A stretch of DNA of 46,758 nt from Iningainema tapete BLCC-T55 (GTDB lineage Bacteria; Cyanobacteriota; Cyanobacteriia; Cyanobacteriales; Nostocaceae): positions 74,205-120,962 of the forward strand of contig NZ_JACXAE010000061.1 of NCBI RefSeq assembly GCF_014698965.1. The letters run 5' to 3'. Under the pieces are notes generated by a model that was not told the origin of the DNA, did not search any database, and was given only the letters and a program-made list of their open reading frames with translations. The translations under genes and the position numbers were made by a program. The first letter of the stretch is position 1. Every line of letters begins with the position of its first letter. Below, piece by piece: positions 7,484 through 15,650 of the stretch.

Positions 7484-8431
7484 TCAACTTACGAAGCTAA
7501 ACGGTTGAGTTTTCACTATCTCGCGTTGTCGCTGCAATCTGTGTTGCCACCTGAGTACTCTTGCCCATCGCTCCTCAGGAGAACTTAATTTTTGCGCGAG
7601 AATGCGATCGCAAATTTGCCCTGCGATTCCTTCTACTTGCGCAAATACATCCAGAGGATTCCTACCATAGATAGAGGGCAGAAAAGGAATCTTCCCAACT
7701 ATGCTGGCTGAGTGTTTGGACTCGAATGCCTCCACTTCTGGAAAGTGATTGAGACACTTATTTAAAACATACACCACTGGAATCCCCAACTCTTCGTCAA
7801 TAGCGCGTATATCTTCGGAAATTGCCACCGAGTCAGGTGTTGCCTCAACTACTACAACTACCACATCAGCACCTATTGGCAAACCAAATCGTCCTGAATC
7901 CTCTCCACCACCGCAATCGAGAACCACAACCCCATTTGTACACAGTGCCAACCAAGCTTTCAACGGGTTAAGTGTTGCATGAGAACAACGGCTGGAGTAT
8001 AGTTCTTCCATCCGCAGCGCAATGGTTCCCACTGACATCAGCGCAAGTTCATCAGTGACAGTTTTTACATACTTCTTGGTGAAAGAGTCTTTTGGAGAAA
8101 TGGAGAATTTTTTGACTCGATCAAACGGAGTGCCGTAGAATTCTCGGTAAGTTTGCTCTGAACTCAGTCCCTGAAACTCATAAAAGTCCTTCTCAGCCTC
8201 AGTAATCAGCGGAATTTCCTGAAGTTCCTTTTCTCCATAGCTAAGATAGTGAGAACTAAGATAGCGCGAAAGCGATCTGTTCGGATCTGCATCCGCGACA
8301 ATCATTGCCACTCCCAATCTCTGCAATGATTGGATCAAACTGAGCGAAACAAAAGTTTTTCCTGTCCCTCCTTTGCCCATCAAAGCAATCACAAGTTCAC
8401 CATGCGGTACATCAACCTTACTAGCAGCCAT
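7484..8431 (-). CDS. CooC/MinD-like P-loop ATPase
   Basis: 315 residues of the SIMIBI class. The deviant Walker A is GKGGTGKT (residues 19-26), followed by ADADPN (46-51), the switch VLDCGGGEDSG (170-180) and the nucleotide-base motif VLNK (222-225). The two-metal-ligand position of nickel-inserting CooC proteins (CxC before a helix) is matched here by Cys149-Ser-His151 in SSRCSHATLNPL. ParA, MinD and CooC proteins share the fold, and this one fits the CooC side best. Two Fur/Zur-like boxes lie 42 and 115 bases upstream. A metal-trafficking or metal-enzyme maturation role is inferred from both. It converges with the ndhD-def transcript. Confidence 0.8.
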   Translation of the reverse strand: MAASKVDVPHGELVIALMGKGGTGKTFVSLSLIQSLQRLGVAMIVADADPNRSLSRYLSSHYLSYGEKELQEIPLITEAEKDFYEFQGLSSEQTYREFYGTPFDRVKKFSISPKDSFTKKYVKTVTDELALMSVGTIALRMEELYSSRCSHATLNPLKAWLALCTNGVVVLDCGGGEDSGRFGLPIGADVVVVVVEATPDSVAISEDIRAIDEELGIPVVYVLNKCLNHFPEVEAFESKHSASIVGKIPFLPSIYGRNPLDVFAQVEGIAGQICDRILAQKLSSPEERWARVLRWQHRLQRQREIVKTQPFSFVS

Positions 8432-8472
8432 TTGAATTCAATCTCAATGTATAAAAATTATCTTCACGAAGA

Positions 8473-8487
8473 TGATAATCATTATTT
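8473..8487. promoter_or_regulatory. Fur/Zur-type box 1 before the CooC-like gene
   Basis: TGATAATCATTATTT matches TGATAATNATTATCA at 13 of 15 positions. It lies 42 bases upstream of the ATPase start (minus strand), where a repressor would overlap the promoter. Confidence 0.55.
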
Positions 8488-8545
8488 ACCATTTTTGTCA
8501 CTTCATTCCCGTTTCAGGTGAAACTTCTGGACAAGATGATTAAAA

Positions 8546-8560
8546 TGATTATCTTTATCA
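8546..8560. promoter_or_regulatory. Fur/Zur-type box 2
   Basis: TGATTATCTTTATCA matches TGATAATNATTATCA at 13 of 15 positions and is a near-palindrome. It lies 73 bases from the first box. It could serve the ATPase gene or a transcript going right toward the histidine kinase. Confidence 0.45.
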
Positions 8561-8596
8561 TTAATTCTCAGTATACGCAAGATACCCGGAAAAAAA

Positions 8597-8782
8597 GTGC
8601 CTCAACTTACTAAGCCCTATTCAAAGAATCGATCACATATGCTAGAATTAAAATCCAATGGCCAAGAACTAAGCTTAATTACAGTCGTGGAAGCAAAGAT
8701 TGTGGCTTTGATTCGGGTTTCTCAAGTTGAGTTGGCTGCCAATTTAGGTGTGTCTTATGATAGTGTCAACTCCTGGGAGTAG
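8597..8782 (+). pseudogene. Truncated XRE-type helix-turn-helix remnant
   Basis: The last 28 codons read KIVALIRVSQVELAANLGV then SYDSVNSWE and stop. This is recognisably the XRE/Cro helix-turn-helix (VSQVELAANLGVSYDSVNSWE for the usual LSQEELAEKLGVS..TVNRWE). The residues before it have no clear match, the only start is a GTG at 8597 with no ribosome binding site, and nothing follows the recognition helix. I read it as the stub of a regulator cut short just before the kinase gene at 8788. Confidence 0.45.
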
Positions 8783-8787
8783 GAATT

Positions 8788-11700
8788 GTGGCTCAAGAAT
8801 CGACACCAGTCTCTGAATTCAGCTTCGTCAACGAGAGTGAGATGGGGGAACTCATCAGAACATTTGATTGGGCGACAACACCGGTGGGGAAAGTAGAAGG
8901 TTGGTCGTATAGCTTAAGAACAGCAATAAGCATCTGCCTGGAATCGGCTTTTCCCATGTTGATTTGTTGGGGAACAGAGTTGGTACAGTTCTACAACGAC
9001 GCCTATATACCAATTTTAGGGATAAAACATCCGCAAGCATTGGGGCAAAGATTCAGGGATTGCTGGTCAGAAGTCTGGGAAACGCTTGAACCTATCTTTA
9101 CAAGTGTTCGGGAGACGGGCAAAGCGGTCAAGTCCGAGGATACGCGGTTCATTATTCGTCGCTACGGCTACGACGAGGAAACGTATTTCTCGGTTTCCTA
9201 CAGTGCCATTCGCAATGAAGTCGGTCAAATAGGCGGAGTTCTTTGTACGGTATCAGAGACAACACAAAAGGTTTTGGGCGATCGCCGTCTACGCACGTTA
9301 CGTGAACTGGCAGTCAACACTACAGAGGCGCGAACCCTTCAAGCGGCAGGGCAAGTAGCAATTAATACCTTAACCAGCAATCGCGCCGATATCCCATTTG
9401 CCCTGTTGTATCTGCTCAACAGTCAGCAGATTGCCCAACGCTTGTGTGAAACCGGACTAGGAGCATCTCCCCTAAATTTAGCCACCGTCGATTGTCGTCA
9501 GAATATAGGTGGATGGGCATTTGCCCAAGTGATGCAGACGGGGCAGCCGCAATTAGTGAGTAATTTGCGCTCCGATGGGAGTAATGCACTCTCACAACCG
9601 GAATTACCCAATACTGCTCTAATTCTGCCGATCGCTGCCCAAACGCAAGCGGGCATGAGCGGATTTTTAGTGGTAGGTATAAGTCCTTACCTAGAGTTGA
9701 GTTCGGAATATCGCGATTTTTTAGAACTCGTTGCAGGGCAGGTTGCTACCGCCCTCACTAATGCCCGTGCTTATGAAGAAGAACGCAAGCGGGTAGAAGC
9801 ACTGGCAGAACTAGATCGGGCAAAAACAACTTTTTTCAGCAACGTCAGCCACGAATTTCGTACACCACTCACGCTGATGCTGTCTCCACTAGAGGAGACA
9901 TTAACTGAATTAGAGGGAATTATACCAGCAAAAGCGCGATCGCAATTAGAAATGGTGCAGCGCAATGGAAAACGCCTGCTCAAGCTCGTTAATACTCTAT
10001 TAGATTTTTCACGCATTGAAGCCAGACGTACCGTAGCATGTTATGAGCCAACTGATTTAGCCACGTATACCGCAGAATTGGCAAGTATTTTTCGGTCAGC
10101 AGTTGAGCAAGCAGGACTGCAATTAAGCGTGGATTGTCCGCCAATGCCCGTACCCGTTTACGTGGATCGCGAAATGTGGGAGAAGATTGTGTTGAATCTG
10201 CTCTCAAATGCATTTAAGTTCACCTTTGAGGGAGAAATTGCGGTTTCTGTACACCAAATTGGTGAGCAGGTAGAACTGGTAGTGCGCGACACTGGCACTG
10301 GCATTGCAGCAGAAGAAATTCCTCGGTTATTTGAGCGGTTTCATCGAGTCGCGGGTGCGCGAGGACGCACCTTTGAGGGAACAGGCATTGGGCTATCGCT
10401 GGTTCAGGAATTAGTCCATCTGCATGGTGGAGCGATCGCCGTTGACAGTACACTAGGTCAGGGCAGTACCTTCACCGTCCGGTTACCGACTGGAACGGCT
10501 CACTTGCCGCTTGAGCGTCTCAAAGCCAACCGCACCCAAACTTCCACCGCTTCAGGTGCAATTTCTTATGTTGAGGAAGCTTTAGGTTGGCTACCAGAAG
10601 AGAGCAGGGGGAGAAGAGAAGCAGGGGGAGTTAATTCCTCCCCAGCCTCCCCAGCCTCCCCAGCCTCCTCTGCCCGAATTCTGCTGGTAGATGACAATGC
10701 TGATATGCGGGATTATTTGCAACGCATCCTCAGCCAGTTCTATGAAGTGGAAGTGGTTGCAGATGGTGAAACTGCACTCTTGTGCGTGCAAGAGAACACG
10801 CCAGATTTGATACTCACCGATGTGATGATGCCAGGAATAGATGGCTTTGAGTTATTGCGACAGTTACGTTGCGATCCGAAAACTCGCGCTCTGCCAATTC
10901 TGTTACTGTCTGCCCGTGCAGGAGAAGAATCGGCAGTCGAAGGACTGGAAGCAGGAGCTGATGATTATTTGGTGAAGCCATTTAGCACTCGCGAACTGCT
11001 TGCCCGTGTTGCCGCTAATTTGGAACTCGGACGAACGCGCCAAGATGCGCAACGCAAACAAGCAGAAGTTGTTTTGCGTAAATCTGAGGAACGACTGCAG
11101 CAGGCAATGGCGATCGAAACGGTAGGGGTAATTTTCTTCAAAATTGACGGCAGTATTATCGATTCCAACAACGCTTTTCTCCACATGAGCGGCTACAGTC
11201 GTGAGGATTTTGAGCAAGGAAGGGTGCGGTGGGACAAAATGACACCGCCTGAGTGGATGCCGCATTCTCTGCAAGCGGTTGAGGAGTTTATATCAAAAGG
11301 ATACACAACTCCTTATGAAAAGGAATACATCCGCAAAGACGGCTCACGCTGGTGGGCACTGTTTGCTGCAACACGCCTCAACGACGAAGAAGGCGTGGAA
11401 TTTATCATTGACATCACCGAGCGCAAACAAGTTGAAGAAGCCTTGCGCCGATCTGAGGAACGCTATCGAACTTTGTTTGAGTCCATTGACGAAGGCTTTT
11501 GTGTCATCGAAATGCTGTTTGATGAAAACGACATGCCGCTCGATTACCGCTTTTTGGAAATCAATCCGGCGTTTGAGCAACAAACGGGACTCAAGCAGGC
11601 AGAGGGTAAAACGGCGCTTCAGCTAGTTCCGAATCTCGAAGAGCATTGGTTTGAGATTTACGGCAAAGTCGCGCTGACAGGTGAATCTCTGCGCTTTGAG

Positions 11701-13020
11701 AATGGCTCCCAAGAGATGAACCGTTGGTTCGACGTTTATGCATTTCGTATTGGGCAGCCGGAAAGCCGAAAAGTTGCCATACTTTTCAAAGATATCACCG
11801 AACGCAAGCGCATTGAAGCCGAACGAGAACAAATCCTGCAACGAGAACAAACCGCACGGGAAGCCGCCGAAAATGCCAACCGCATCAAAGATGAGTTTTT
11901 GGCAGTACTGTCTCACGAGTTGCGAACGCCCCTTAACCCGATCTTGGGTTGGACTAGTTTGCTTCGCAACGGTAAATTGGATGCCGCAAAAACTGCTTAT
12001 GCGGTGGAAACCATTGAGCGCAACGCCAAGCTACAGGTACAACTGATTGAGGATTTGCTTGATATCTCTCGCATTCTACGCGGCAAACTGAGTTTGAATG
12101 TGATGCCTGTGGATCTGGGTGCAGTGATAAGAGCCGCCTTAGAAACCGTTCGATTAGCAGCAGTTGCCAAGTCACTGCAAATTCAAACGACAATTTCACC
12201 TACGGTTGGAACGATCGCCGGAGATGCAGGGCGGTTACAGCAGGTGGTGTGGAATCTTTTATCGAATGCAGTCAAATTCACTCCGAATGGGGGTCAGATT
12301 ATTGTAACATTAACAATAGCTGAAACTCATGCCCAAATTCAAGTGACCGATACAGGAAAAGGCATTGATCCGGAATTTGTGCCTTATATTTTTGAACACT
12401 TTCGGCAAGAAGATGGAGCAACAACCCGCAAATTTGGTGGATTGGGATTGGGACTTGCTATTGCTCGGCAAATTGTCGAACTGCATGGAGGCACAGTTCA
12501 AGCTGAAAGTCCTGGTGTTGGAAAAGGGGCAACATTCACCGTCAAATTGCCGTTGTTAAGAAATGAAGATCCCACGATGAGAGATGAACAGATTCATGCA
12601 TCGTTGACGCTTCCTGCCTTACCGCTCTCGAATGTTCAGGTGCTTGTAGTTGACGATGAAATAGATACTCGTGAGTTAATTGCTTTTATTTTAGAACAAG
12701 CAGGGGCAAGCGTCACCTCTGTGCCGTCGGCAAGAGCAGCATTGGAGGTTCTTGCGCACCTCAAACCCGACGTGCTAGTTAGTGACGTGGGAATGCCAGA
12801 AATGGATGGCTATATGCTCATGCAACAAATTCGGGCAATGTCACAAGGTTTGCAGATTCCCGCAATTGCTCTTACTGCCTATGCCGGGGAAAGCGATCAA
12901 AATCAGGCATTAGCAGCCGGATTTCAACAGCATGTTTCTAAACCAATCGACCCAGAAATGCTTGTAGCGGCGATCGCTGGTTTAATCGTTAAGGATAGCA
13001 CTGCTGTTAAGATCAGCTAA
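8788..13020 (+). CDS. Hybrid sensor histidine kinase with two kinase and two receiver modules
   Basis: 1410 residues, apparently soluble. Domains in order, positions approximate: PAS-like sensor 25-160; GAF 165-335; HisKA with phosphoaccepting His in NVSHEFRTPL (350-415); HATPase with NLLSNAFKF, DTGTGI and GTGIGLSL (430-570); receiver 630-745 with DD in LLVDDN and acceptor Asp in LILTDVMMPG; PAS 760-880; PAS 890-1010; second HisKA in LSHELRTPLNP (1037-1100); second HATPase with NLLSNAVKF, DTGKGI and GLGLGLA (1150-1260); second receiver 1285-1400 (LVVDDE, VLVSDVGMP). All phosphotransfer residues are present. It starts at a GTG 5 bases after the HTH remnant. The signal and output are unknown. 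A damaged paralog of its last third lies at 22792-23290. Confidence 0.93.
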   Translation: MAQESTPVSEFSFVNESEMGELIRTFDWATTPVGKVEGWSYSLRTAISICLESAFPMLICWGTELVQFYNDAYIPILGIKHPQALGQRFRDCWSEVWETLEPIFTSVRETGKAVKSEDTRFIIRRYGYDEETYFSVSYSAIRNEVGQIGGVLCTVSETTQKVLGDRRLRTLRELAVNTTEARTLQAAGQVAINTLTSNRADIPFALLYLLNSQQIAQRLCETGLGASPLNLATVDCRQNIGGWAFAQVMQTGQPQLVSNLRSDGSNALSQPELPNTALILPIAAQTQAGMSGFLVVGISPYLELSSEYRDFLELVAGQVATALTNARAYEEERKRVEALAELDRAKTTFFSNVSHEFRTPLTLMLSPLEETLTELEGIIPAKARSQLEMVQRNGKRLLKLVNTLLDFSRIEARRTVACYEPTDLATYTAELASIFRSAVEQAGLQLSVDCPPMPVPVYVDREMWEKIVLNLLSNAFKFTFEGEIAVSVHQIGEQVELVVRDTGTGIAAEEIPRLFERFHRVAGARGRTFEGTGIGLSLVQELVHLHGGAIAVDSTLGQGSTFTVRLPTGTAHLPLERLKANRTQTSTASGAISYVEEALGWLPEESRGRREAGGVNSSPASPASPASSARILLVDDNADMRDYLQRILSQFYEVEVVADGETALLCVQENTPDLILTDVMMPGIDGFELLRQLRCDPKTRALPILLLSARAGEESAVEGLEAGADDYLVKPFSTRELLARVAANLELGRTRQDAQRKQAEVVLRKSEERLQQAMAIETVGVIFFKIDGSIIDSNNAFLHMSGYSREDFEQGRVRWDKMTPPEWMPHSLQAVEEFISKGYTTPYEKEYIRKDGSRWWALFAATRLNDEEGVEFIIDITERKQVEEALRRSEERYRTLFESIDEGFCVIEMLFDENDMPLDYRFLEINPAFEQQTGLKQAEGKTALQLVPNLEEHWFEIYGKVALTGESLRFENGSQEMNRWFDVYAFRIGQPESRKVAILFKDITERKRIEAEREQILQREQTAREAAENANRIKDEFLAVLSHELRTPLNPILGWTSLLRNGKLDAAKTAYAVETIERNAKLQVQLIEDLLDISRILRGKLSLNVMPVDLGAVIRAALETVRLAAVAKSLQIQTTISPTVGTIAGDAGRLQQVVWNLLSNAVKFTPNGGQIIVTLTIAETHAQIQVTDTGKGIDPEFVPYIFEHFRQEDGATTRKFGGLGLGLAIARQIVELHGGTVQAESPGVGKGATFTVKLPLLRNEDPTMRDEQIHASLTLPALPLSNVQVLVVDDEIDTRELIAFILEQAGASVTSVPSARAALEVLAHLKPDVLVSDVGMPEMDGYMLMQQIRAMSQGLQIPAIALTAYAGESDQNQALAAGFQQHVSKPIDPEMLVAAIAGLIVKDSTAVKIS
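10638..10666 (+). repeat. 9-bp tandem repeat coding for a Ser-Pro-Ala linker
   Basis: Three copies of CTCCCCAGC in a row within the kinase gene encode repeated Ser-Pro-Ala between the first HATPase and first receiver. It is a likely site of length variation in a flexible linker. Confidence 0.7.
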
Positions 13021-13039
13021 AATATGGCTTAATTCAATC
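13015..13039 (+). repeat. 25-bp direct repeat, left copy
   Basis: Bases 13015-13039 match 13671-13695 at 23 of 25 positions. Each copy starts at the final codons and stop of a gene (AGCTAA) and runs into the spacer. Together they bracket the PD-(D/E)XK-like gene. Confidence 0.8.
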
Positions 13040-13073
13040 TGTTATACTATGCTAAAATTTTTATAAAATTACA

Positions 13074-13676
13074 ATGTCATACAGCGATTTTAAAACTCTT
13101 GATAAAGCAATTAATGATTTGAATCTTACTCTTCAAGAAAGTCATAACCTATTTGCTCAAGTTACTCCAATTCAACCGTCTGAACGATTGAAAGAAACTT
13201 TGGCAGAAACCCTAGAGTTAGCTACTAATATCAGTACTGAAAAGGCAAGGTCTGAATTAATTATCACTCCGATTCTTCTAGAAGTTAGAAGAATTTTCCA
13301 AAGCAAAATTGGTTATTTCTCAGGAATTTCATTTAACGTAGATGAAAGTAGAGGACTCAATGGTGTATGTGATTTTATTCTGAGCGCTTCAGAAAATCAG
13401 TTGTTAATTACTGCCCCAGTCATTACAGTGGTTGAAGCCAAAGACAATGACATTAAGCTGGGTTTAGGACAATGCGTAGCTGAAATGGTAGCAGCTCAAA
13501 TATTTAACGAGCGCAAAGGACTATTACAGACAATATATGGGGTAGTCTCAACTGGCACTCTGTGGAAGTTTTTAACACTCGAAGCACAAATCCTCACAAT
13601 TGACAGAAGTGAATACTTCATTGCACGACTCGAAGAAATTCTGGGAATTTTAGCGACACCATTTAGGAGAAGCTAA
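13074..13676 (+). CDS. PD-(D/E)XK-like protein of unknown role
   Basis: 200 residues with a helical N-terminus. A core then fits the PD-(D/E)XK nuclease fold: an acidic residue in GVCDFIL (Asp100), followed by VVEAKDND (Glu121, Lys123) and a helix with LGQCVAEM, where the Gln is typical. Related cyanobacterial proteins are annotated only as hypothetical, and nuclease activity is not established. It lies between 25-bp direct repeats and just before a toxin-antitoxin pair, which suggests a mobile accessory gene. The start codon follows an AT-rich leader without a clear ribosome binding site. Confidence 0.7.
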   Translation: MSYSDFKTLDKAINDLNLTLQESHNLFAQVTPIQPSERLKETLAETLELATNISTEKARSELIITPILLEVRRIFQSKIGYFSGISFNVDESRGLNGVCDFILSASENQLLITAPVITVVEAKDNDIKLGLGQCVAEMVAAQIFNERKGLLQTIYGVVSTGTLWKFLTLEAQILTIDRSEYFIARLEEILGILATPFRRS

Positions 13677-13695
13677 AATATGACTTAACTCAATC
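13671..13695 (+). repeat. 25-bp direct repeat, right copy
   Basis: Second copy of the repeat at 13015-13039 with two mismatches. It covers the last codon and stop of the PD-(D/E)XK-like gene. Confidence 0.8.
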
Positions 13696-13723
13696 AAGCT
13701 CAAATCAAATTTAGGTATAAAAA

Positions 13724-13978
13724 ATGACTATCAGTCTAAATTTACCGCCAGAGTTAGAAAGTGAACTTAGTACCGAAGCCTCTCAACTAAACCTACCGCT
13801 GTCCGAATATATTCTACGTATCCTGTCTAAGAGACAAGTTTTAGAAAATCCACCACAAACTGGAGCAGAATTAGTCACATACTGGCAAAGCGTTGGTGTG
13901 ATAGGTTCACGAACTGATATTGCCGACAGTCAAGTACACGCTCGTCAGTTGCGACATGATGCTCAAAGACGCTCTTAG
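13724..13978 (+). CDS. VapB-like antitoxin
   Basis: 84 residues. The N-terminus (MTISLNLPPELESELSTEAS then LPLSEYILRIL) is a ribbon-helix-helix type DNA-binding segment, in which the strand is followed by two helices. The C-terminus is polar and probably wraps the toxin. It precedes a PIN-domain gene by 13 bases, the standard type II toxin-antitoxin order. By analogy the pair autoregulates through the N-terminal domain. Confidence 0.8.
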   Translation: MTISLNLPPELESELSTEASQLNLPLSEYILRILSKRQVLENPPQTGAELVTYWQSVGVIGSRTDIADSQVHARQLRHDAQRRS

Positions 13979-13991
13979 ACAGGTATGACTA

Positions 13992-14372
13992 ATGTATCTA
14001 TTAGATACTGATATTTTAATTGACATCCAACGCGGTCATCCTCCTGCTTTGGCTTGGTTTACCAGTTTGCCCGAACTACCTAGCATTCCTGGCTTTGTCG
14101 TCATGGAACTTATTCAAGACGCTCAGAATATGCAACAAGTTAATAAGGCTCTCAAACTTGTTGCTCCATTACCTGTAGTCTGGGCTACCGAGGCTGATTG
14201 CGCTCGTGCTTTATCAGACTTTACAACCTATCATCTTTCAAATAGTTTGGGTTTGCTTGATGCATTAATTGGTGCTTGTGCTGTTGGGCAAGGTGCAAAA
14301 CTTTGTACTTTTAATGTCAAACATTATCGAGTTATACCTGGTTTGGTTACAGTACAGCCTTATGTGCGTTGA
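13992..14372 (+). CDS. VapC-like PIN-domain ribonuclease toxin
   Basis: 126 residues. The acidic PIN-domain residues are visible: Asp5 and Asp7 in YLLDTDILID, a Glu in VVMELIQ (around residue 39), and Asp in SLGLLDALIGACA (around residue 94), followed by LCTFNVKHYRVIPGL. PIN toxins cleave RNA, usually specific tRNAs or rRNA, when the antitoxin is lost. Length is normal and no residue is missing, so it is probably functional together with the antitoxin at 13724. Confidence 0.88.
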   Translation: MYLLDTDILIDIQRGHPPALAWFTSLPELPSIPGFVVMELIQDAQNMQQVNKALKLVAPLPVVWATEADCARALSDFTTYHLSNSLGLLDALIGACAVGQGAKLCTFNVKHYRVIPGLVTVQPYVR

Positions 14373-14404
14373 AAGAATTAGCGTCAGCTCTTACAGATAA
14401 AATT

Positions 14405-14800
14405 TTAAGGTTTTAGGTCAGCATTAAGCAATGGTTTCCCAACAAGATAGGAAAGTAAGAGGTTGGAAACTTCCTGCTCAAACTGGCTATCAATCACAAA
14501 GTCTGGATGCTCAATGACGGCTGAATGACATAACGATTCAACAGTGCGCCCTAAAATGAAAACCGTCATTTCCAGATTTGAGGGATGAATGCGCGAGTTC
14601 CATCGTTCAAGATAAGCCCGCAACAATCCGGCAATTCTTTCTTCCGCCTGCTGCATTTGCTGCAATCGTTCTGAACGTGGAATTTCCTCATTCAACACCT
14701 GATGTAGTCGTGGATTGATGGCATGAGCAGCAATCACGGCTCTAATCAGTTCCGGAATTGCTATCTCTAGCGGAGTTCCTGTCCAAGATAATCTCACCAA
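14405..14800 (-). pseudogene. TetR regulator lacking its DNA-binding domain
   Basis: 131 codons match only the C-terminal ligand domain of TetR proteins. ELIRAVIAAHAINPRLHQVL and NEEIPRSERLQQ are typical of the region after helix 5. The roughly 75-residue helix-turn-helix domain is absent. The frame stops making sense at about base 14795, where a fragment of a darcynin gene begins on the other strand. The product could not bind DNA. Confidence 0.75.
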
Positions 14801-15033
14801 TCCTCAAAAAACATCCATCTGTTCAGATGCGCTTTTTTGATTCCGAAGCCTTTTCGGGTCGTTTTACTGATGTGCTAATGTGGGAGACAGCCGAAGTTCA
14901 GGAATATCAGTTTCTGGTTGAGAGGCTGAGAGAAACGCTTTTCTGGGGAACATATTTTGAAATTGTTGAGATTATTCCTGCCATTGAGAACGCTTATGCT
15001 AACTACTATGGAGTCGCGCCTATCTCTGGCTGA
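14791..15033 (+). pseudogene. 3' part of a darcynin-family gene
   Basis: About 80 codons read ISPILKKHPSVQMRFFDSEA, then FSGRFTDVLMWETAE and LRETLFWGTYFEIVEIIPA. This resembles the C-terminal two thirds of the small darcynin-family proteins, whose role is unknown. The first 25-30 residues are missing and the frame runs backward into the TetR remnant. An intact divergent TetR-darcynin pair seems to have lost both 5' ends and its promoter region in a single deletion. Confidence 0.6.
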
Positions 15034-15132
15034 CAACCGAGGCACGCAACGCAGCATCACAACCCTGTTGGAACGGAGTGCCGAGTGCGATGAGACAAAT
15101 CGCCTGATTGACTGACAAAATATTTCACGTAG

Positions 15133-15159
15133 GTTGGGTTTCGCTCTGCTCAACCCAAC
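15133..15159. repeat. GTTGGGTT/AACCCAAC hairpin element
   Basis: An 8-bp stem with an 11-base loop, followed by another GTTGGGTT at about 15177-15184. Such GTAGGTTGGGTT elements are common between cyanobacterial genes. Confidence 0.65.
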
Positions 15160-15246
15160 ATTCACTCATGTTTCGCGTTGGGTTACTCTGCTTTAAGCCG
15201 CCCTGCGGGCGTCTACGTGCCTCAAACGCTCCTATGCCGTGATAGT

Positions 15247-15274
15247 GGGAAACCCGGATGCAGCGCTGGCTCCT
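15247..15274. repeat. 28-bp dispersed repeat, copy 2
   Basis: Identical to 3350-3377 over all 28 bases. Confidence 0.8.
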
Positions 15275-15359
15275 CAACCTACGATTTTTCTATGATTTTT
15301 CAGGGTTTTCAGGAGTTTTGTCAGTCAACTAGGGCAAATCGCTTTCCGATCGGAAAAAG

Positions 15360-15650
15360 TTATGTAATTATGTTTTCAAGACGCAGCAACCATTGGTTAA
15401 AATGTTGACATTGCTGACGGATGGAATCCAGCCCAATATCAATAGCAAGTAGTGAACCATGCAATGGTTTGTCATATCCATCACAACTATTGTGAATTCG
15501 TTTTGAGGGTGCTGTTAGTGGGTTGTCGTTAATATGTTCAGGTGAAGGAAAGCCGTTACGTTCAGCTTGCAAAATACTGACCGCACTTTCACCAAACCAT
15601 GCAAAAAAAACCTGTGGATTGCTGTACAGAAGCCCTTCAAACTCGTCTCC
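15360..15650 (-). pseudogene. C-terminal half of a DUF4276 protein
   Basis: About 95 codons read EFEGLLYSNPQVF, INDNPLTAPSKRIHNSC, then YDKPLHGSLLAIDIGLDSIR and HFNQWLLRLE. This fits the C-terminal half of DUF4276 proteins (FEALLFSDP, PE.IND..TAPSKRI, Y.K..HG, C.HFN.WL). The roughly 110-residue N-terminal half, with its acidic Toprim-like residues, is missing. Homology starts about 10 bases before the stop of the upstream ATPase, so the deletion ends almost at that stop codon. DUF4276 genes usually follow an AAA_21 ATPase gene, as here. Confidence 0.7.

Larger units (their letters stand above)
15034..15359. other. Gene-free spacer of short repeats
   Basis: No coding signal on either strand. 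It contains the TTGGGTT hairpin element (15133-15159), a GC-rich hairpin around 15199-15213 and the second 28-bp repeat (15247-15274). Confidence 0.6.

Noticed and set aside
7484-8431. COG0523-type zinc metallochaperone GTPase
   Set aside because: The protein has a KGGTGKT deviant Walker A and no CxCC motif, so it belongs to the MinD/CooC group.
9771-12501. Several open frames on the minus strand inside the histidine kinase gene
   Set aside because: They mirror the codon structure of the plus-strand gene and show no conserved motifs.
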